This document shows positions 1-15,919 of a stretch of DNA of 64,000 bases, one piece after another. Below the pieces are notes generated by a model, which saw nothing but the letters and a program-made list of their open reading frames with translations, made no database searches and was not told where the DNA came from. This stretch comes from Pseudoalteromonas sp. XMcav2-N. GTDB lineage: Bacteria > Pseudomonadota > Gammaproteobacteria > Enterobacterales > Alteromonadaceae. Numbering within the stretch: position 1 is the first letter of the stretch; every line of letters starts with the position of its first letter. A program made the position numbers and the translations under genes. The stretch covers positions 1-64,000 of the forward strand of contig NZ_JAMXSF010000012.1 in assembly GCF_024124545.1 (NCBI RefSeq). Direction: 5' to 3'.

Positions 1-178
<178 letters not shown>

Positions 179-184
179 CTAAAA

Positions 185-2299
185 TTACTTAACAGCGCGA
201 GCTGCAATAATTGCGTCAGCAACGTTTTTCGCCGCTTCTGCGTACTTGGAAAATTCCATTGAGTACGAAGCTCGACCTTGTGTTGCAGAACGAAGATCGG
301 TTGCATAACCAAACATTTCAGACAGCGGTACCTGAGCATTAACTTGCTTCAGACCACCAAATGAGTCTTCCATACCTTCGATTATGCCTCGACGACGGTT
401 GAGGTCGCCAACGACATCACCCATGTTTGCTTCAGGGGTGGTGACTTCTACCTTCATAACAGGCTCAAGAATCACAGGCTGCGCATCTAGCGCGCCTTTC
501 TTGAAGCCCATTGCGCCGGCAATCTTAAACGCCATCTCATTTGAGTCGACATCGTGGAACGAGCCGTCAAACAAGGTAGCTTTCACACCCAGCATAGGAT
601 AGCCCGCAAGAACACCTTGCTTCATCTGCTCCTGGATGCCTTTGTCAACCGCAGGAATGTATTCCTTAGGAACCGTGCCACCTACGATTTCATTTACGAA
701 TTCGTAAATTGGCGCGTCTTCATCAGCAACATCCATAGGCTCGAGCTTCAACCAAACGTGACCATACTGGCCGCGTCCGCCTGACTGACGTACGAATTTA
801 CCTTCGGCTTCAACCGAACCGCGGATCGTTTCACGATAAGCAACTTGTGGCTTACCTACGTTACATTCAACACTGAATTCACGTTTCATACGATCTACGA
901 TGATATCCAGGTGGAGTTCACCCATACCTGAAATAATGGTTTGGCCTGATTCTTCGTCGGTTTCAACTCTGAAAGACGGGTCTTCCGCCGCCAGTTTACC
1001 CAGCGCGATACCCATTTTTTCTTGGTCAGCAACGGTCTTAGGCTCTACTGCCACTGAAATCACAGGCTCTGGGAATTCCATACGCTCTAACGTGATAACA
1101 GCATCATGGGCACAAAGCGTGTCACCGGTAGTAACATCTTTGAGACCAATTGCAGCAGCAATGTCCCCGGCGCGAACTTCTTTGATCTCTTCACGCGAGT
1201 TAGAGTGCATCTGAACGATACGTCCAAAGCGCTCTTTTTTGCCTTTAACTGGGTTATAAACCGAGTCACCCTGACCTACTGTGCCGGAATAAACTCGGAA
1301 GAAGGTAAGCGTACCAACAAATGGGTCGGTGGCGATCTTAAACGCCAGAGCAGAAAACGGTGCGCTGTCGTCCGCAGGACGCGTTGCTTCGCTTTCATCT
1401 TCCAGGATACCCTGGATCTCTTTAACCTCAGTTGGAGATGGCATGTATTCAACAACGGCATCAAGCACTGCCTGAACACCTTTGTTTTTGAACGCACTAC
1501 CACAGGTCATTGGGACAATTTCATTGTTCAATGTACGCTGACGGATCGCGGCCTTAATTTCGGCCTCGTTCAGTTCACCTTCTTCAAGATATTTGTCCAT
1601 TAGCTCTTCAGAAGCTTCTGCGGCAGATTCGAGTAGCTCTGCGCGCCACTCCTCTGCCAGCTCCTGAAGTTCTGCCGGGATCTCTTCGTAGTTGAAAGTC
1701 ATCCCCTGGTCTTCAGCATTCCAGTTGATGGCTTTCATCTTGATGAGATCAATAACACCTTTAAATTCATCTTCAGCACCAATTGGCAGCTGAATTGGCA
1801 CAGGCGTAGCGCCAAGACGCTTTTTCACCTGATCCACAACGGCGAGGAAATCTGCGCCGGTACGGTCCATTTTATTGACGAAAATCATGCGAGGTACTTC
1901 GTACTTGTTCGCCTGACGCCAAACGGTTTCCGTTTGTGGTTGTACACCTGATGAAGCACATAATACGACTACAGCCCCATCTAGTACACGTAATGAACGT
2001 TCTACTTCGATGGTGAAGTCTACGTGTCCGGGAGTATCGATGATGTTTATACGATGCTCATCAAACTGAGCATCCATCCCTTTCCAGAAACACGTGGTCG
2101 CAGCAGAGGTAATGGTAATACCACGCTCCTGCTCCTGCTCCATCCAGTCCATAGTTGCGGCACCGTCATGTACCTCACCAATTTTGTGAGACAGGCCCGT
2201 GTAATAAAGTACACGTTCCGTAGTGGTGGTTTTCCCCGCATCTACGTGAGCACAGATCCCGATATTACGGTAGCGCTCAATAGGAGTTGTACGTGCCAT
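185..2299 (-). CDS. fusA: Elongation factor G
   Basis: EF-G is the translocase GTPase that moves tRNA and mRNA through the ribosome and helps recycle ribosomes with RRF. The 704-residue length equals that of E. coli EF-G. The P-loop AHVDAGKTT is at residues 17-25, the switch II DTPGH motif near 90 and NKMD near 143, followed by the domain II-V segments. An AGAGGA Shine-Dalgarno precedes the ATG. The gene lies between rpsG and tuf in the str operon and is expected to be cotranscribed with them. No second, fusB-like EF-G copy is seen in the window. Confidence 0.98.
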   Translation of the reverse strand: MARTTPIERYRNIGICAHVDAGKTTTTERVLYYTGLSHKIGEVHDGAATMDWMEQEQERGITITSAATTCFWKGMDAQFDEHRINIIDTPGHVDFTIEVERSLRVLDGAVVVLCASSGVQPQTETVWRQANKYEVPRMIFVNKMDRTGADFLAVVDQVKKRLGATPVPIQLPIGAEDEFKGVIDLIKMKAINWNAEDQGMTFNYEEIPAELQELAEEWRAELLESAAEASEELMDKYLEEGELNEAEIKAAIRQRTLNNEIVPMTCGSAFKNKGVQAVLDAVVEYMPSPTEVKEIQGILEDESEATRPADDSAPFSALAFKIATDPFVGTLTFFRVYSGTVGQGDSVYNPVKGKKERFGRIVQMHSNSREEIKEVRAGDIAAAIGLKDVTTGDTLCAHDAVITLERMEFPEPVISVAVEPKTVADQEKMGIALGKLAAEDPSFRVETDEESGQTIISGMGELHLDIIVDRMKREFSVECNVGKPQVAYRETIRGSVEAEGKFVRQSGGRGQYGHVWLKLEPMDVADEDAPIYEFVNEIVGGTVPKEYIPAVDKGIQEQMKQGVLAGYPMLGVKATLFDGSFHDVDSNEMAFKIAGAMGFKKGALDAQPVILEPVMKVEVTTPEANMGDVVGDLNRRRGIIEGMEDSFGGLKQVNAQVPLSEMFGYATDLRSATQGRASYSMEFSKYAEAAKNVADAIIAARAVK

Positions 2300-2326
2300 A
2301 TTATCCTCTTAAAGGTCTCGGGCAGA

Positions 2327-2815
<489 letters not shown>

Positions 2816-2899
2816 TCAGGTTCGTCTTACTACGACGAATTCCCAAAACAAAATATATAAATTAAAACTTAAGTGCTTGGCCTTACTAACGGAGAACCA

Positions 2900-3274
2900 T
2901 TAGCCCTTAGGACGTTTTGCACCGTACTTAGAACGACCTTGTTTACGGTCATTTACGCCAGCACAGTCAAGCGCGCCACGTACTGTGTGGAAACGCACAC
3001 CTGGTAAGTCTTTAACACGACCACCACGGATTAGGATAACACTGTGCTCTTGCAAGTTGTGGCCTTCACCACCAATGTAAGATGTTACTTCGAAGCCGTT
3101 CGTTAGACGAACACGCGCTACTTTACGTAGTGCAGAGTTTGGCTTCTTAGGTGTAGTTGTATATACACGAGTACATACACCACGCTTTTGAGGACAAGCT
3201 TTAAGAGCAGCTGAGTTGCTCTTAGTAACCTTGCTGCGACGTGGCTTACGTACTAGCTGGTTAATAGTTGCCAT
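2900..3274 (-). CDS. rpsL: 30S ribosomal protein S12
   Basis: S12 sits at the decoding centre and controls decoding accuracy. The 124-residue protein carries [12 protein letters not shown], with the lysine equivalent to E. coli Lys42 (residue 43 counting Met), and [11 protein letters not shown], with the Lys87 equivalent and the Asp88 equivalent that RimO methylthiolates. Both lysines are the streptomycin-sensitive form. It is the first gene of the str operon. The 191 bp upstream hold the operon promoter region and the rpoC terminator. Confidence 0.98.
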   Translation of the reverse strand: MATINQLVRKPRRSKVTKSNSAALKACPQKRGVCTRVYTTTPKKPNSALRKVARVRLTNGFEVTSYIGGEGHNLQEHSVILIRGGRVKDLPGVRFHTVRGALDCAGVNDRKQGRSKYGAKRPKG

Positions 3275-3410
3275 TAAATAGCTCCTGAATTAATAAAAAT
3301 TACTACTGAAAAAATCAAATTTAGCCAATTTAAACGTTCTGTTATTCGAACGAATAAATGGGTGGCGGAATTTTAATGAGCAAAGTTTAACCTGTCAACC
3401 AAAACAACTA

Positions 3411-3440
3411 AAAAGGCAGCGTTAAAGCTGCCTTTTTATT
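3411..3440 (-). terminator. Rho-independent terminator after rpoBC
   Basis: A perfect 9-bp inverted repeat, AAAGGCAGC / GCTGCCTTT with a GTTAAA loop, is followed on the minus strand by a T run (CTTTTTAG). It lies 26 bp after the rpoC stop codon and before rpsL, so it should end the rpoBC transcript and separate it from the str operon. The flanking A and T runs make it look bidirectional, but both neighbours run on the minus strand. Confidence 0.85.
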
Positions 3441-3465
3441 GTAATTGACGTGTTTTTCGTCAATT

Positions 3466-6400
3466 TTAGTCTTGGCCGCCAAGCAAGTCTGCGTTTAGTG
3501 CGTCAGTCAGTGCCTGAGATGCTTCTTCAGCACTTACTGTTTGCTCTTCAACTGCAGCTTCATTTTGCTTACGACGGTTGATGCGATCTAGGTGGTAAGA
3601 GAAACCGGTACCCGCTGGGATCAGACGACCCACGATAACGTTTTCTTTCAGACCACGTAGCTCATCACTCTTACCATTTACTGCGGCTTCAGTCAGGACA
3701 CGAGTTGTTTCCTGGAACGAGGCTGCAGAGATGAAAGATTCTGTTGCCAGTGAGGCTTTAGTAATACCCATCAGCTGAATTTCGAACTTAGCCGGGATCT
3801 TACCTTGTTTCTCTAGCTCGCGGTTTGCGATGTTAACGCGTGCCACTTCGGCTTGCTCGCCCGCCAGAAACTCACTGTCACCACCATCGATGATGATACA
3901 TTTACGTAGCATCTGGCGAATGATGGTTTCGATGTGCTTATCGTTAATCTTTACACCCTGTAGACGATATACTTCTTGTACTTCGTTTACGATGTAGTTA
4001 GATACGTCAGTCACACCACGTAGACGTAAGATGTCGTGCGGAGACTCAGGACCATCGGCGATAACTTCACCTTTAGATACCTGCTCACCCTCGAACACGT
4101 TCAACTGACGCCATTTCGGGATCATTTCTTCGTATGCATCACCCTCTGCCGGCGTGATCACCAGGCGCTTCTTACCTTTGGTTTCTTTACCAAAGCTAAC
4201 GGTACCTGTGATTTCTGCCAGGATTGCTGGATCTTTCGGCTTACGTGCTTCGAATAGGTCAGCAACTCGAGGTAGACCACCCGTGATATCACGCGTCTTC
4301 GAACCTTCCTGAGGAATACGCGCCAATACGTCACCCGGCTGAGCCTTAGCACCATCTGTGATTTCGATGGTGGTGAACGAAGGCAGACGAATTTCCTGCA
4401 GGCCACGCTCTTCATTTTCAATGATAAGCTTAGGCTCTTTCGCATTCACCTTAGCAAGGTCTTTAACTACCACACGCGTCAGACCAGTCAGTTCGTCTGT
4501 CTGTGCTTCTGTGTTAGAATCGTCGATGTCGCTGAACGATACTTTAGACTCATGCTCGATGATGATTGGGTGACTGTGCGGGTCCCAGGTCGCGACAATG
4601 TCGTTACCTTTCACTTCAGCACCGTCATTCACTGACAATACGGCACCGTAAGGCACTTTATAGCGCTCTTTCTCACGGCCCTGCTCGTCAATAACCGTAA
4701 TTTCGGTTGAACGTGAGGTGATCACTATCTTACCGTCGGTATTGATTACGAACTTCGCATTGTGCAGCTTCATGCTACCGTTGTTCTTCACCTGAACACT
4801 GTTCTCTGCAGACGCTCGAGATGCCGCACCACCGATGTGGAAGGTACGCATCGTCAGCTGGGTACCCGGCTCACCGATTGATTGTGCCGCGATAACACCC
4901 ACAGACTCACCAGCATTGATGATATGGCCACGCGCAAGGTCACGACCGTAACACTTAGCACATACACCAAAGTCGTTTTCACAGGTGATAACCGAGCGTA
5001 CTTTTACTTCGTCCACTGAGTGCTCTTCTAACAGGTCACACAGTTTTTCATCAAGCATTACGTTACGCTCAACCAGCACTTCTTCAGTGCCAGGGATAAC
5101 CACGTCTTCTGCTACAACACGACCCAATACGCGCTCGCGTAGTGGTTCTACAACGTCACCACCTTCAATCAGCGGCTTCATCACAGTACCTTCAAGAGTA
5201 CCACAATCAGTTTCGTTGATGACCAAGTCTTGTGCCACGTCTACCAGACGACGGGTCAGATAACCCGAGTTCGCTGTCTTAAGTGCCGTATCGGCTAGAC
5301 CTTTACGCGCACCGTGCGTCGAGATGAAGTACTGTAGTACGTTCAGACCTTCACGGAAGTTCGCTGTGATAGGTGTCTCGATGATTGAACCATCCGGACG
5401 TGCCATCAGACCACGCATACCGGCTAGCTGACGGATCTGAGCGGCACTACCACGTGCGCCCGAGTCGGCCATCATGAATACTGAGTTGAAAGAGTCTTGC
5501 TCTTCTTCTTCACCTTTTGCATTCACAACCGTGTCTTTGGACAAGTTCGCCATCATCTCACGTGACAAGTTTTCATTAACACGTGACCAGATATCGATAA
5601 CTTTGTTGTATTTCTCACCCGCAGTTACAAGACCAGACTGGAATTGCTGGTTGATTTCTGTAACTTCGGCTTCTGCCGCTTCGATGATACCAACTTTCGT
5701 AGGTGGGATTTCCATATCGTTGATACCGATAGAAACACCCGACTTCATCGCGTAGTGGAAACCGGTGTACATCACCTGGTCAGCAAAGATAACGGTATCT
5801 TTCAGACCCAGACGACGGTAACACTCGTTCAACAAACCAGAGATCTGCTTTTTGCCCAGCGTGCGGTTGATCAACTCAAACGGCAGGCCAGTTGGCATGA
5901 TCAAAGACAGGATGGCACGACCAACTGTGGTTTCAACCACTTCAGTTACGTCTTTACGCTCACCTGTTTCCCCATCAATGTGGACTTCTGCGATACGTAC
6001 TTTCACGCGTGCATGTAGTTCAGCAGCGCCAGTACGGTAAGCTTTTTCAGCTTCTTTCGCATCTTTGAAAGCAATGCCTTCACCTTTTGCGTTGATGCGG
6101 TCGCGAGTCATATAGTACAGACCCAATACAACGTCCTGTGATGGTACGATGATTGGCTCACCGTTCGCAGGAGACAGGATGTTGTTTGTCGACATCATCA
6201 GGGCGCGTGCTTCAAGCTGTGCTTCCAGTGTCAACGGTACGTGTACCGCCATTTGGTCACCATCGAAGTCAGCGTTATACGCCGCACACACTAGCGGGTG
6301 CAGGTGGATTGCTTTACCTTCGATCAGAACCGGTTCAAACGCCTGGATACCTAGTCTGTGAAGTGTCGGTGCACGGTTCAGCAGAACCGGGTGTTCACGG

Positions 6401-7647
6401 ATAACTTCATCTAGTACGTCCCAAACCTCTGGTACTTCGCGCTCAACCATCTTCTTCGCAGCTTTGATGGTTGTCGCCATGCCGCGACGCTCTAGTTTGC
6501 CGTAGATAAATGGCTTGAATAGCTCAAGTGCCATCTTCTTAGGCAGACCACATTGGTGTAATTTCAGTGTTGGACCTACTGTGATTACAGAACGGCCTGA
6601 GTAGTCTACACGCTTACCTAGCAGGTTTTGACGGAAACGACCTTGCTTACCTTTGATCATGTCTGCAAGCGACTTCAGAGGACGCTTATTAGAACCTGTG
6701 ATCGCACGGCCACGACGACCGTTATCGAGTAGTGCATCTACCGCTTCTTGCAACATACGCTTTTCGTTGCGTACGATGATGTCCGGTGCCGCCAGGTCAA
6801 GTAGACGCTTAAGACGGTTGTTACGGTTGATAACACGACGATATAAGTCATTCAGATCAGATGTCGCAAAACGACCACCATCAAGTGGTACCAGTGGACG
6901 TAGATCAGGTGGCAGTACAGGTAGTACGCTCATTACCATCCACTCAGGGTTGTTACCTGACTGGTGGAACGCTTCCATCAACTTAAGACGCTTAGTAATC
7001 TTCTTACGCTTGGTCTCAGAGTTGATAGTAGGCAGCTCTTCACGCATTTCAGCGATCAGCTGGCCCAGATCCAGGTCACGTAGCAGATCAAGTACCGCTT
7101 CGGCACCCATCTTAGCTTCGAACTCGTCACCGTGCTCTTCCAGAGCATCCAGGTACTCTTCTTCACCTAACAGCTGGCCACGCTCAAGCGTCGTCATGCC
7201 AGGTTCAGTTACAACGAATGACTCGAAGTAAAGTACACGCTCGATATCACGAAGCGTCATGTCCAGCATCAGGCCGATACGAGACGGCAGTGATTTTAGG
7301 AACCAAATGTGTGCAACTGGGCTGGCCAGCTCAATGTGACCCATGCGGTCACGGCGTACTTTAGTCAGTGTAACTTCAACGCCACACTTTTCACAGATCA
7401 CACCACGGTGCTTCAAGCGCTTGTACTTACCACACAAACACTCATAATCTTTTACTGGGCCGAAGATACGGGCACAGAATAAGCCGTCACGCTCAGGCTT
7501 GAAAGTACGGTAGTTAATTGTCTCAGGTTTCTTTACCTCACCGTAGGACCATGAACGCACCATGTCCGGCGAAGCAAGACCAATGCGAATTGCATCGAAT
7601 TCTTCGGTCTTATTTTGTTGCTTCAGAAACTTAAGTAAGTCTTTCAC
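3466..7647 (-). CDS. rpoC: RNA polymerase subunit beta'
   Basis: RpoC is the largest RNA polymerase subunit and holds the catalytic magnesium. The chosen start is the GTG at 7645-7647, giving 1393 residues beginning [18 protein letters not shown], which aligns with E. coli [18 protein letters not shown]. An AGGAGA Shine-Dalgarno lies about 8 nt upstream. A longer frame reaching an ATG at 7701 adds 18 residues with no family support. Visible motifs are the N-terminal zinc site (CLCG...CEKCG), the [10 protein letters not shown] catalytic loop and the second zinc cluster [14 protein letters not shown]. It follows rpoB after a spacer with two hairpins. Confidence 0.97.
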   Translation of the reverse strand: MKDLLKFLKQQNKTEEFDAIRIGLASPDMVRSWSYGEVKKPETINYRTFKPERDGLFCARIFGPVKDYECLCGKYKRLKHRGVICEKCGVEVTLTKVRRDRMGHIELASPVAHIWFLKSLPSRIGLMLDMTLRDIERVLYFESFVVTEPGMTTLERGQLLGEEEYLDALEEHGDEFEAKMGAEAVLDLLRDLDLGQLIAEMREELPTINSETKRKKITKRLKLMEAFHQSGNNPEWMVMSVLPVLPPDLRPLVPLDGGRFATSDLNDLYRRVINRNNRLKRLLDLAAPDIIVRNEKRMLQEAVDALLDNGRRGRAITGSNKRPLKSLADMIKGKQGRFRQNLLGKRVDYSGRSVITVGPTLKLHQCGLPKKMALELFKPFIYGKLERRGMATTIKAAKKMVEREVPEVWDVLDEVIREHPVLLNRAPTLHRLGIQAFEPVLIEGKAIHLHPLVCAAYNADFDGDQMAVHVPLTLEAQLEARALMMSTNNILSPANGEPIIVPSQDVVLGLYYMTRDRINAKGEGIAFKDAKEAEKAYRTGAAELHARVKVRIAEVHIDGETGERKDVTEVVETTVGRAILSLIMPTGLPFELINRTLGKKQISGLLNECYRRLGLKDTVIFADQVMYTGFHYAMKSGVSIGINDMEIPPTKVGIIEAAEAEVTEINQQFQSGLVTAGEKYNKVIDIWSRVNENLSREMMANLSKDTVVNAKGEEEEQDSFNSVFMMADSGARGSAAQIRQLAGMRGLMARPDGSIIETPITANFREGLNVLQYFISTHGARKGLADTALKTANSGYLTRRLVDVAQDLVINETDCGTLEGTVMKPLIEGGDVVEPLRERVLGRVVAEDVVIPGTEEVLVERNVMLDEKLCDLLEEHSVDEVKVRSVITCENDFGVCAKCYGRDLARGHIINAGESVGVIAAQSIGEPGTQLTMRTFHIGGAASRASAENSVQVKNNGSMKLHNAKFVINTDGKIVITSRSTEITVIDEQGREKERYKVPYGAVLSVNDGAEVKGNDIVATWDPHSHPIIIEHESKVSFSDIDDSNTEAQTDELTGLTRVVVKDLAKVNAKEPKLIIENEERGLQEIRLPSFTTIEITDGAKAQPGDVLARIPQEGSKTRDITGGLPRVADLFEARKPKDPAILAEITGTVSFGKETKGKKRLVITPAEGDAYEEMIPKWRQLNVFEGEQVSKGEVIADGPESPHDILRLRGVTDVSNYIVNEVQEVYRLQGVKINDKHIETIIRQMLRKCIIIDGGDSEFLAGEQAEVARVNIANRELEKQGKIPAKFEIQLMGITKASLATESFISAASFQETTRVLTEAAVNGKSDELRGLKENVIVGRLIPAGTGFSYHLDRINRRKQNEAAVEEQTVSAEEASQALTDALNADLLGGQD

Positions 7648-7676
7648 CTTAGCTCTCCTGTCGGAGTTAATCTTGA

Positions 7677-7736
7677 GGGCAAGCCGGGCTTGCCCCTTCA
7701 TTCTTTTCAGTCCGGTCTGGGCCGCTTAGGCGGCCC
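7677..7736 (-). promoter_or_regulatory. Two intercistronic hairpins between rpoB and rpoC
   Basis: Two strong inverted repeats lie in the 95-nt rpoB-rpoC spacer. The first follows the rpoB stop closely: GGGCCGC/GCGGCCC with a 4-nt loop (7719-7736). The second is GGGCAAG/CTTGCCC with a 5-nt loop (7677-7695). Neither is followed by a T run, so they are more likely mRNA stabilising or processing structures than terminators. They lie upstream of the rpoC Shine-Dalgarno (about 7653-7659). Their function is inferred. Confidence 0.6.
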
Positions 7737-7742
7737 GGCGGA

Positions 7743-11768
<4,026 letters not shown>

Positions 11769-11961
11769 GGGGTTCCTCAGCTTGCTGATCTTTGACCCAA
11801 CCTGTTCATGGAGAACAGACTTCATTGGCATCTAAGCCATGATAACAACATCTAATTGTCGTCCTATGAGTCACTCACTTTCAAAATACTACTAACAGAT
11901 TGAAAAATAAGAAAAAACATAGGAATTTATTGCGCAACAGGAAAGCGTCGCTCTATAGCGC

Positions 11962-11998
11962 AAAAGGGCCGGTGATTAAATAATCACCAGCCCTTGCC
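11962..11998 (-). terminator. rplL-rpoB attenuator-type hairpin
   Basis: On the minus strand, just after rplL, AAGGGCTGGTGATTA pairs with TAATCACCGGCCCTT (one internal mismatch) and is followed by TTGCGC. The 265-bp rplL-rpoB gap and the weak T run resemble the partial terminator known in E. coli at this place, which lets only part of the transcripts enter rpoBC. The identification rests on position and structure only. Confidence 0.65.
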
Positions 11999-12033
11999 TG
12001 ATTGCTCAGGCAGCGAACCTAGCAAATGCCAGA

Positions 12034-12396
12034 TTACTTGATCTCAACTTCAGCACCAGCTTCTTCAAGATCTTTCTTAAGTGCTTCAGCTTCTTCTTTA
12101 GAAACAGCTTCTTTGATTGGCGCAGGAGCAGACTCAACAAGAGCTTTTGCTTCTTTAAGGCCAAGACCAGTTGCACCACGTACAGCTTTGATAGCAGCAA
12201 CTTTGTTACCGCCAGCGCCAGCTAGGATTACGTCGAACTCAGTCTTTTCTTCAGCAGCTTCAGCAGGACCAGCAGCAACAACAGCAGCAGCTGCAGTTAC
12301 GCCGAATTTTTCTTCCATTGCTTCAACTAGTTCAACAACTTCCATTACTGACATTTCAGCAATCGCGTCAAGGATTTGGTCTTTAGTTACAGACAT
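12034..12396 (-). CDS. rplL: 50S ribosomal protein L7/L12
   Basis: L7/L12 forms the mobile ribosomal stalk that recruits translation GTPases; several dimers bind L10. The 120-residue acidic protein has the N-terminal dimerisation region ([20 protein letters not shown]), an alanine-rich flexible hinge around residues 37-50, and the C-terminal domain with [12 protein letters not shown]. It directly follows rplJ (70-bp spacer), as usual, so that L10 and L12 are made together. Confidence 0.98.
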   Translation of the reverse strand: MSVTKDQILDAIAEMSVMEVVELVEAMEEKFGVTAAAAVVAAGPAEAAEEKTEFDVILAGAGGNKVAAIKAVRGATGLGLKEAKALVESAPAPIKEAVSKEEAEALKKDLEEAGAEVEIK

Positions 12397-12466
12397 TTTA
12401 AGTTTCCTAATTAATCACGAACCATGGGGTTCTAAAAATTTATTTGTGAAAGTAAGAAGCGTGCTA

Positions 12467-12961
12467 TTAAGCAGCTGCTTCAGCTTTCTGAACACGTACA
12501 GCTTCAATTGTTTTACACAATTTACCAGCTGACGCTTCTTTCATAGCGCTCATTAGGCGTGCAACAGCTTCGTCGTAAGTAGGCAGCTTAGCTAGCATGT
12601 CTACGTCAACAACATTGCCTTCAAATGCAGCCGCTTTCAGTTCGAACAACTCGTTCTTCTTCGCGAAATCAGCGAAGATACGAGCTGCAGCACCTGGATG
12701 CTCTGAAGAGAAAGCGATTAGGCTTGGGCCCACTAGCGATTCGTTAAGGCACTCATAGTCAGTACCTTCGACAGCGCGCTTAGCTAGGGTGTTACGGACA
12801 ACTTTCATCCATACGCCTGCTTCACGAGCTTCTTTACGAAGTGCAGTGATCGCATCTACTGTTACACCACGAGAATCTGCAACAACTGCAGACAGAGCAC
12901 CTTTGGCAGCTTCGTTGACTTCAGCAACAATTGCTTTTTTGTCTTGAAGATTTAAAGCCAT
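12467..12961 (-). CDS. rplJ: 50S ribosomal protein L10
   Basis: L10 anchors the L7/L12 dimers to 23S rRNA and, in complex with L12, represses its own operon by binding the mRNA leader. The 164-residue protein starts [20 protein letters not shown] and carries the conserved [18 protein letters not shown] and [12 protein letters not shown] segments. A 332-bp leader separates it from rplA, consistent with autogenous control. A CCAGGAGT Shine-Dalgarno precedes the ATG, as in E. coli. Confidence 0.98.
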   Translation of the reverse strand: MALNLQDKKAIVAEVNEAAKGALSAVVADSRGVTVDAITALRKEAREAGVWMKVVRNTLAKRAVEGTDYECLNESLVGPSLIAFSSEHPGAAARIFADFAKKNELFELKAAAFEGNVVDVDMLAKLPTYDEAVARLMSAMKEASAGKLCKTIEAVRVQKAEAAA

Positions 12962-13293
12962 GGGTGTTACTCCTGGTTATGATGGGAACGTGTCCCAGTT
13001 CTACTTTACTCATCGTCTTGCGACTGTGAGCTGCTTTTTACGGCGAGAACCAGAAGATTAGGAAAATCTAGCTGGGATTCACACCGTCTACGTAGGGAAT
13101 TAAGTAACTAAGTTACACCTACGGTCTTGGACGGAAACGCAATTTATCGGATCATTGTAGACTATAAAGTCTGCAAAGTGCCGAAATTATGCGCTTCAAC
13201 CCGAATTCTTTGCTTCGTTTTGAGCTCAGCTCTCAACGAAATGGCGCAAAATTATAGTCTAATTTTTACGCCATGTAAACGCTTATCTCTAAA
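12962..13293 (-). promoter_or_regulatory. rplJ leader with probable L10 leader structure
   Basis: This 332-bp gap holds no gene. On the minus strand its second half contains a conserved-looking block, GACGGTGTGAATCCCAGCTA, followed by CTGGTTCTCGCCG and a CCAGGAGT ribosome binding site. E. coli has CAGACGGTGATTCCCAGTTT at the equivalent place in the L10(L12)4-binding rplJ leader. A promoter for rplJL-rpoBC is expected in the upstream half, near 13200-13290. The leader call comes from this shared motif and position; I did not fold it fully. Confidence 0.6.
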
Positions 13294-13998
13294 TTAAGCC
13301 ACTTGCGTGTTTAGAGTAGCTTGGTCTACAGCAACACCCGCGCCCATAGTCGTTGAGATGCTTACTTTCTTCACGTAAGTACCTTTAGCTTGTGAAGGCT
13401 TAGCCTTCTTAAGCGCAACGATAAGTGCTTCCAGGTTTTCCTGAAGCTGGTTAGCGTCGAAATCAACCTTACCGATAGTGGTGTGGATGATGCCGTTTTT
13501 GTCGTTACGGTAGCGAACCTGACCCGCTTTCGCGTTTTTAACTGCTTCTGCAACGTTAGGCGTTACAGTACCAGTCTTAGGGTTAGGCATAAGGCCACGT
13601 GGACCTAGGATTTGACCTAGTTGACCAACTACGCGCATTGCATCCGGAGAAGCAACAACTACGTCGAAGTTCATTTCGCCTTTCTTAACCTGTTCAGCAA
13701 GGTCTTCCATGCCTACCAGATCAGCACCAGCTTCTTTTGCTGCGTCAGCGTTTGCACCTTGAGTGAATACTGCTACGCGTACTTCACGACCAGTACCGTG
13801 AGGTAGTACAGTTGCACCACGTACGTTTTGGTCAGATTTACGAGCATCGATACCCAGGTTTACAGCAACGTCTACGCTTTCAACGAACTTAGCAGTAGCC
13901 AGTTCTTTAAGAAGAGCAACAGCTTCGTTGATTTCGTATTCTTTAGTAACATCCACTTTTTCGCGGATAGTACGCATACGCTTAGTTAATTTAGCCAT
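13294..13998 (-). CDS. rplA: 50S ribosomal protein L1
   Basis: L1 forms the L1 stalk that guides deacylated tRNA out of the E site, and in E. coli it represses the L11 operon. The ATG at 13996-13998 gives 234 residues, the E. coli length, starting [24 protein letters not shown] two codons upstream is possible but adds only MR. The conserved [18 protein letters not shown] and [14 protein letters not shown] segments are present. The start lies 6 bp after the rplK stop, so the two genes are probably translationally coupled. Confidence 0.97.
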   Translation of the reverse strand: MAKLTKRMRTIREKVDVTKEYEINEAVALLKELATAKFVESVDVAVNLGIDARKSDQNVRGATVLPHGTGREVRVAVFTQGANADAAKEAGADLVGMEDLAEQVKKGEMNFDVVVASPDAMRVVGQLGQILGPRGLMPNPKTGTVTPNVAEAVKNAKAGQVRYRNDKNGIIHTTIGKVDFDANQLQENLEALIVALKKAKPSQAKGTYVKKVSISTTMGAGVAVDQATLNTQVA

Positions 13999-14004
13999 TC
14001 TCAA

Positions 14005-14433
14005 TTACCCCTCTACGTTCAAGCCCATTGCACGTGCAGAACCTGCGATCGTGCGTACAGCTGCGTCCATATCAGCAGCAGTAAGATCCGGACGTTTAGT
14101 CTCAACGATCTCTTCAAGCTGAGCGCGAGTAACAGTACCCACTTTCTCAGTGTTAGGACGGCCAGAACCAGACTTGATACCAGCTGCTTTCTTAAGAAGG
14201 TAAGAAGCAGGCGGAGTTTTCATGTCGAAAGTGAAAGAACGGTCGTTGTAAACAGAAATGATTACAGGAACCGGTGCACCTTTCTCGATAGACTCTGTAC
14301 GTGCGTTGAACGCTTTACAGAATTCCATGATGTTTACACCGTGTTGACCTAGTGCAGGACCTACTGGAGGACTAGGGTTAGCCATACCAGCAGCAACTTG
14401 TAGCTTGATTAAAGCTTCAACTTTTTTAGCCAT
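14005..14433 (-). CDS. rplK: 50S ribosomal protein L11
   Basis: L11 binds the GTPase-associated region of 23S rRNA and takes part in factor binding and RelA-dependent stringent signalling. The 142-residue protein has [20 protein letters not shown] near the N-terminus, which contains the flexible proline-rich switch, and the C-terminal RNA-binding domain. It is the first gene of the rplK-rplA operon, with a terminator-like hairpin upstream separating it from nusG. Confidence 0.98.
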   Translation of the reverse strand: MAKKVEALIKLQVAAGMANPSPPVGPALGQHGVNIMEFCKAFNARTESIEKGAPVPVIISVYNDRSFTFDMKTPPASYLLKKAAGIKSGSGRPNTEKVGTVTRAQLEEIVETKRPDLTAADMDAAVRTIAGSARAMGLNVEG

Positions 14434-14541
14434 GATAATACCTCGTTATGTGGGTCTTAGCCTTGTGCGCGCGAGGACGCGTACTCAGACGGCTTCCCAA
14501 TTAAAAAATCTGTCTTTTTGTGCGTCATCGTAATGACATAC

Positions 14542-14579
14542 AAAAAGGCCGCTGATTATAGATTAACCAGCGGCCTTTG
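14542..14579 (-). terminator. Terminator after nusG
   Basis: On the minus strand AAAGGCCGCTGGTTAAT pairs with ATTATCAGCGGCCTTT and is followed by TTGTATG. The 9-bp GC-rich core GGCCGCTGG/TCAGCGGCC plus flanking A/T pairs makes a typical Rho-independent terminator. It lies about 30 bp after the nusG stop and closes the secE-nusG transcript before rplK. Confidence 0.85.
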
Positions 14580-14610
14580 GCAATAACTTTTGCTGTATTA
14601 AACAACAAAA

Positions 14611-15168
14611 TTACTTATCTTGTTCAACCTGTCCAAATTCCAAGTCAACCGGCGTAGAACGACCGAAGATCAGTACCGATACTTTCAGACGACTCTTCTC
14701 GTAATCGACCTCTTCCACAACGCCATTAAAGTCAGCAAACGGACCATCGATAACGCGTACCACTTCACCTGGCTCAAATAATGTTGCCGGCTTAGGTGCT
14801 TCTGCATTTTCCTGCAGACGGTTAAGGATACGGTCAGCTTCTTTTTTGCTGATTGGTGCTGGGCGATCTGACGTGCCGCCCACAAAGCCCATCACGCGTG
14901 GTGTACTGTTAACCAGGTGCCAGGACGCATCATCCATTACCATCTCAACCAGTACATAGCCTGGGAAGAATTTACGTTCAGACTTACGCTTTTGTCCGGC
15001 ACGCATTTCCACAACTTCTTCAGTTGGGACTAGTACTTCACCGAAGTAGTCTTCCAGACCTTCGATTTTAATGTGCTCAAGAATAGTTTGAGCGACGCGC
15101 TTTTCAAAACCTGAAAACGCCTGAATTACGTACCAACGTAATTTCTTTTCTTTGTTCTCATCCGACAT
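14611..15168 (-). CDS. nusG: Transcription termination/antitermination factor NusG
   Basis: NusG binds RNA polymerase, suppresses pausing, assists Rho and couples transcription to translation through S10. The 185-residue protein has the NGN domain from the N-terminus ([34 protein letters not shown]) and the C-terminal KOW domain ([20 protein letters not shown]). It follows secE after 37 bp, the conserved secE-nusG pair. Confidence 0.98.
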   Translation of the reverse strand: MSDENKEKKLRWYVIQAFSGFEKRVAQTILEHIKIEGLEDYFGEVLVPTEEVVEMRAGQKRKSERKFFPGYVLVEMVMDDASWHLVNSTPRVMGFVGGTSDRPAPISKKEADRILNRLQENAEAPKPATLFEPGEVVRVIDGPFADFNGVVEEVDYEKSRLKVSVLIFGRSTPVDLEFGQVEQDK

Positions 15169-15205
15169 GGGATCAGATCTCCAATCCAGTTAAAACGCTA
15201 ACCTG

Positions 15206-15583
15206 TTACAAGGCCAAACCGGTTAAATAGCCAACTGCACGAAACAGAATGCCATCCAATCCCCACAGGATCAGTGCCATTACTACTGTTGCAGCCATTA
15301 CGATAAAGGTCGTGTGTGTTGTTTCCTGACGCGTTGGCCAAACTACCTTGCGAACCTCAATTCTAGACTCTTTGGCGAAAGCGATAAAGGTGCGCCCTTT
15401 TTCTGTTGTCGCAGCAATACCCAATGCTGCACCAATCGCAACTACCACACCAATCGCGCGCGTTAGCACTGAAATATCAGCGTACATGTAGTTACCAACA
15501 ACTGCGCCAGCCAATAAAACGACTGCCAACAACCACTTTACCGTGTCCATCGAGCTAGACGGGTTTTCAACATTAGTGCTCAT
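15206..15583 (-). CDS. secE: Preprotein translocase subunit SecE
   Basis: SecE clamps the SecY channel of the general protein export machinery in the inner membrane. The 125-residue product has three hydrophobic helices (about residues 14-34, 40-58 and 92-115), as in the E. coli three-helix form. Between the last two lies the conserved amphipathic cytoplasmic segment AKESRIEVRKVVWPTRQETT. It is cotranscribed with nusG. Confidence 0.97.
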   Translation of the reverse strand: MSTNVENPSSSMDTVKWLLAVVLLAGAVVGNYMYADISVLTRAIGVVVAIGAALGIAATTEKGRTFIAFAKESRIEVRKVVWPTRQETTHTTFIVMAATVVMALILWGLDGILFRAVGYLTGLAL

Positions 15584-15714
15584 AATTTATTTTTACCTTA
15601 AATACAGACACAACAACCCTACATAGGAGCAGGGTTAATCCATTTCAATCCAAATTTACAAATAAGCGGTGATGGTAAAACCCATTATTTTAGATTTGGA
15701 CTGATTATTAAGAG

Positions 15715-15791
15715 TGGCAGGGGCGGCAGGACTCGAACCCGCAACCATCGGTTTTGGAGACCGCTGTTCTACCAATTGGAACTACGCCCCT
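15715..15791 (-). tRNA. tRNA-Trp (anticodon CCA)
   Basis: The minus strand reads AGGGGCGTAGTTCCAATTGG at its start, has the anticodon loop CTCCAAA (anticodon CCA) and ends CCGCCCCTGCCA, so CCA is encoded. The acceptor stem AGGGGCG/CGCCCCT is perfect. The outermost anticodon-stem pair is G27-A43, a mismatch where E. coli has C-G. It lies 131 bp upstream of secE on the same strand and is probably expressed with it or from the same promoter region. Confidence 0.95.
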
Positions 15792-15919
15792 GCAAAGTGG
15801 ATGCCCATTATACTGACGAACAAACTGAAAACAAGAGTAAAAGATGCGCAAAGCGGTATTTGTGCTAATTTCAGCCAGGTTCTGCTTCCACCCAGCGATA
15901 CAAACCAGAAATTTCCCAA

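Noticed and set aside
1106-1603. 165-codon open frame on the plus strand
   Set aside because: It lies entirely antisense within fusA, has no plausible family features and reflects codon bias of the real gene.
2900-3274. Streptomycin resistance change in rpsL
   Set aside because: Both key lysines (equivalents of Lys42 and Lys87) are present.
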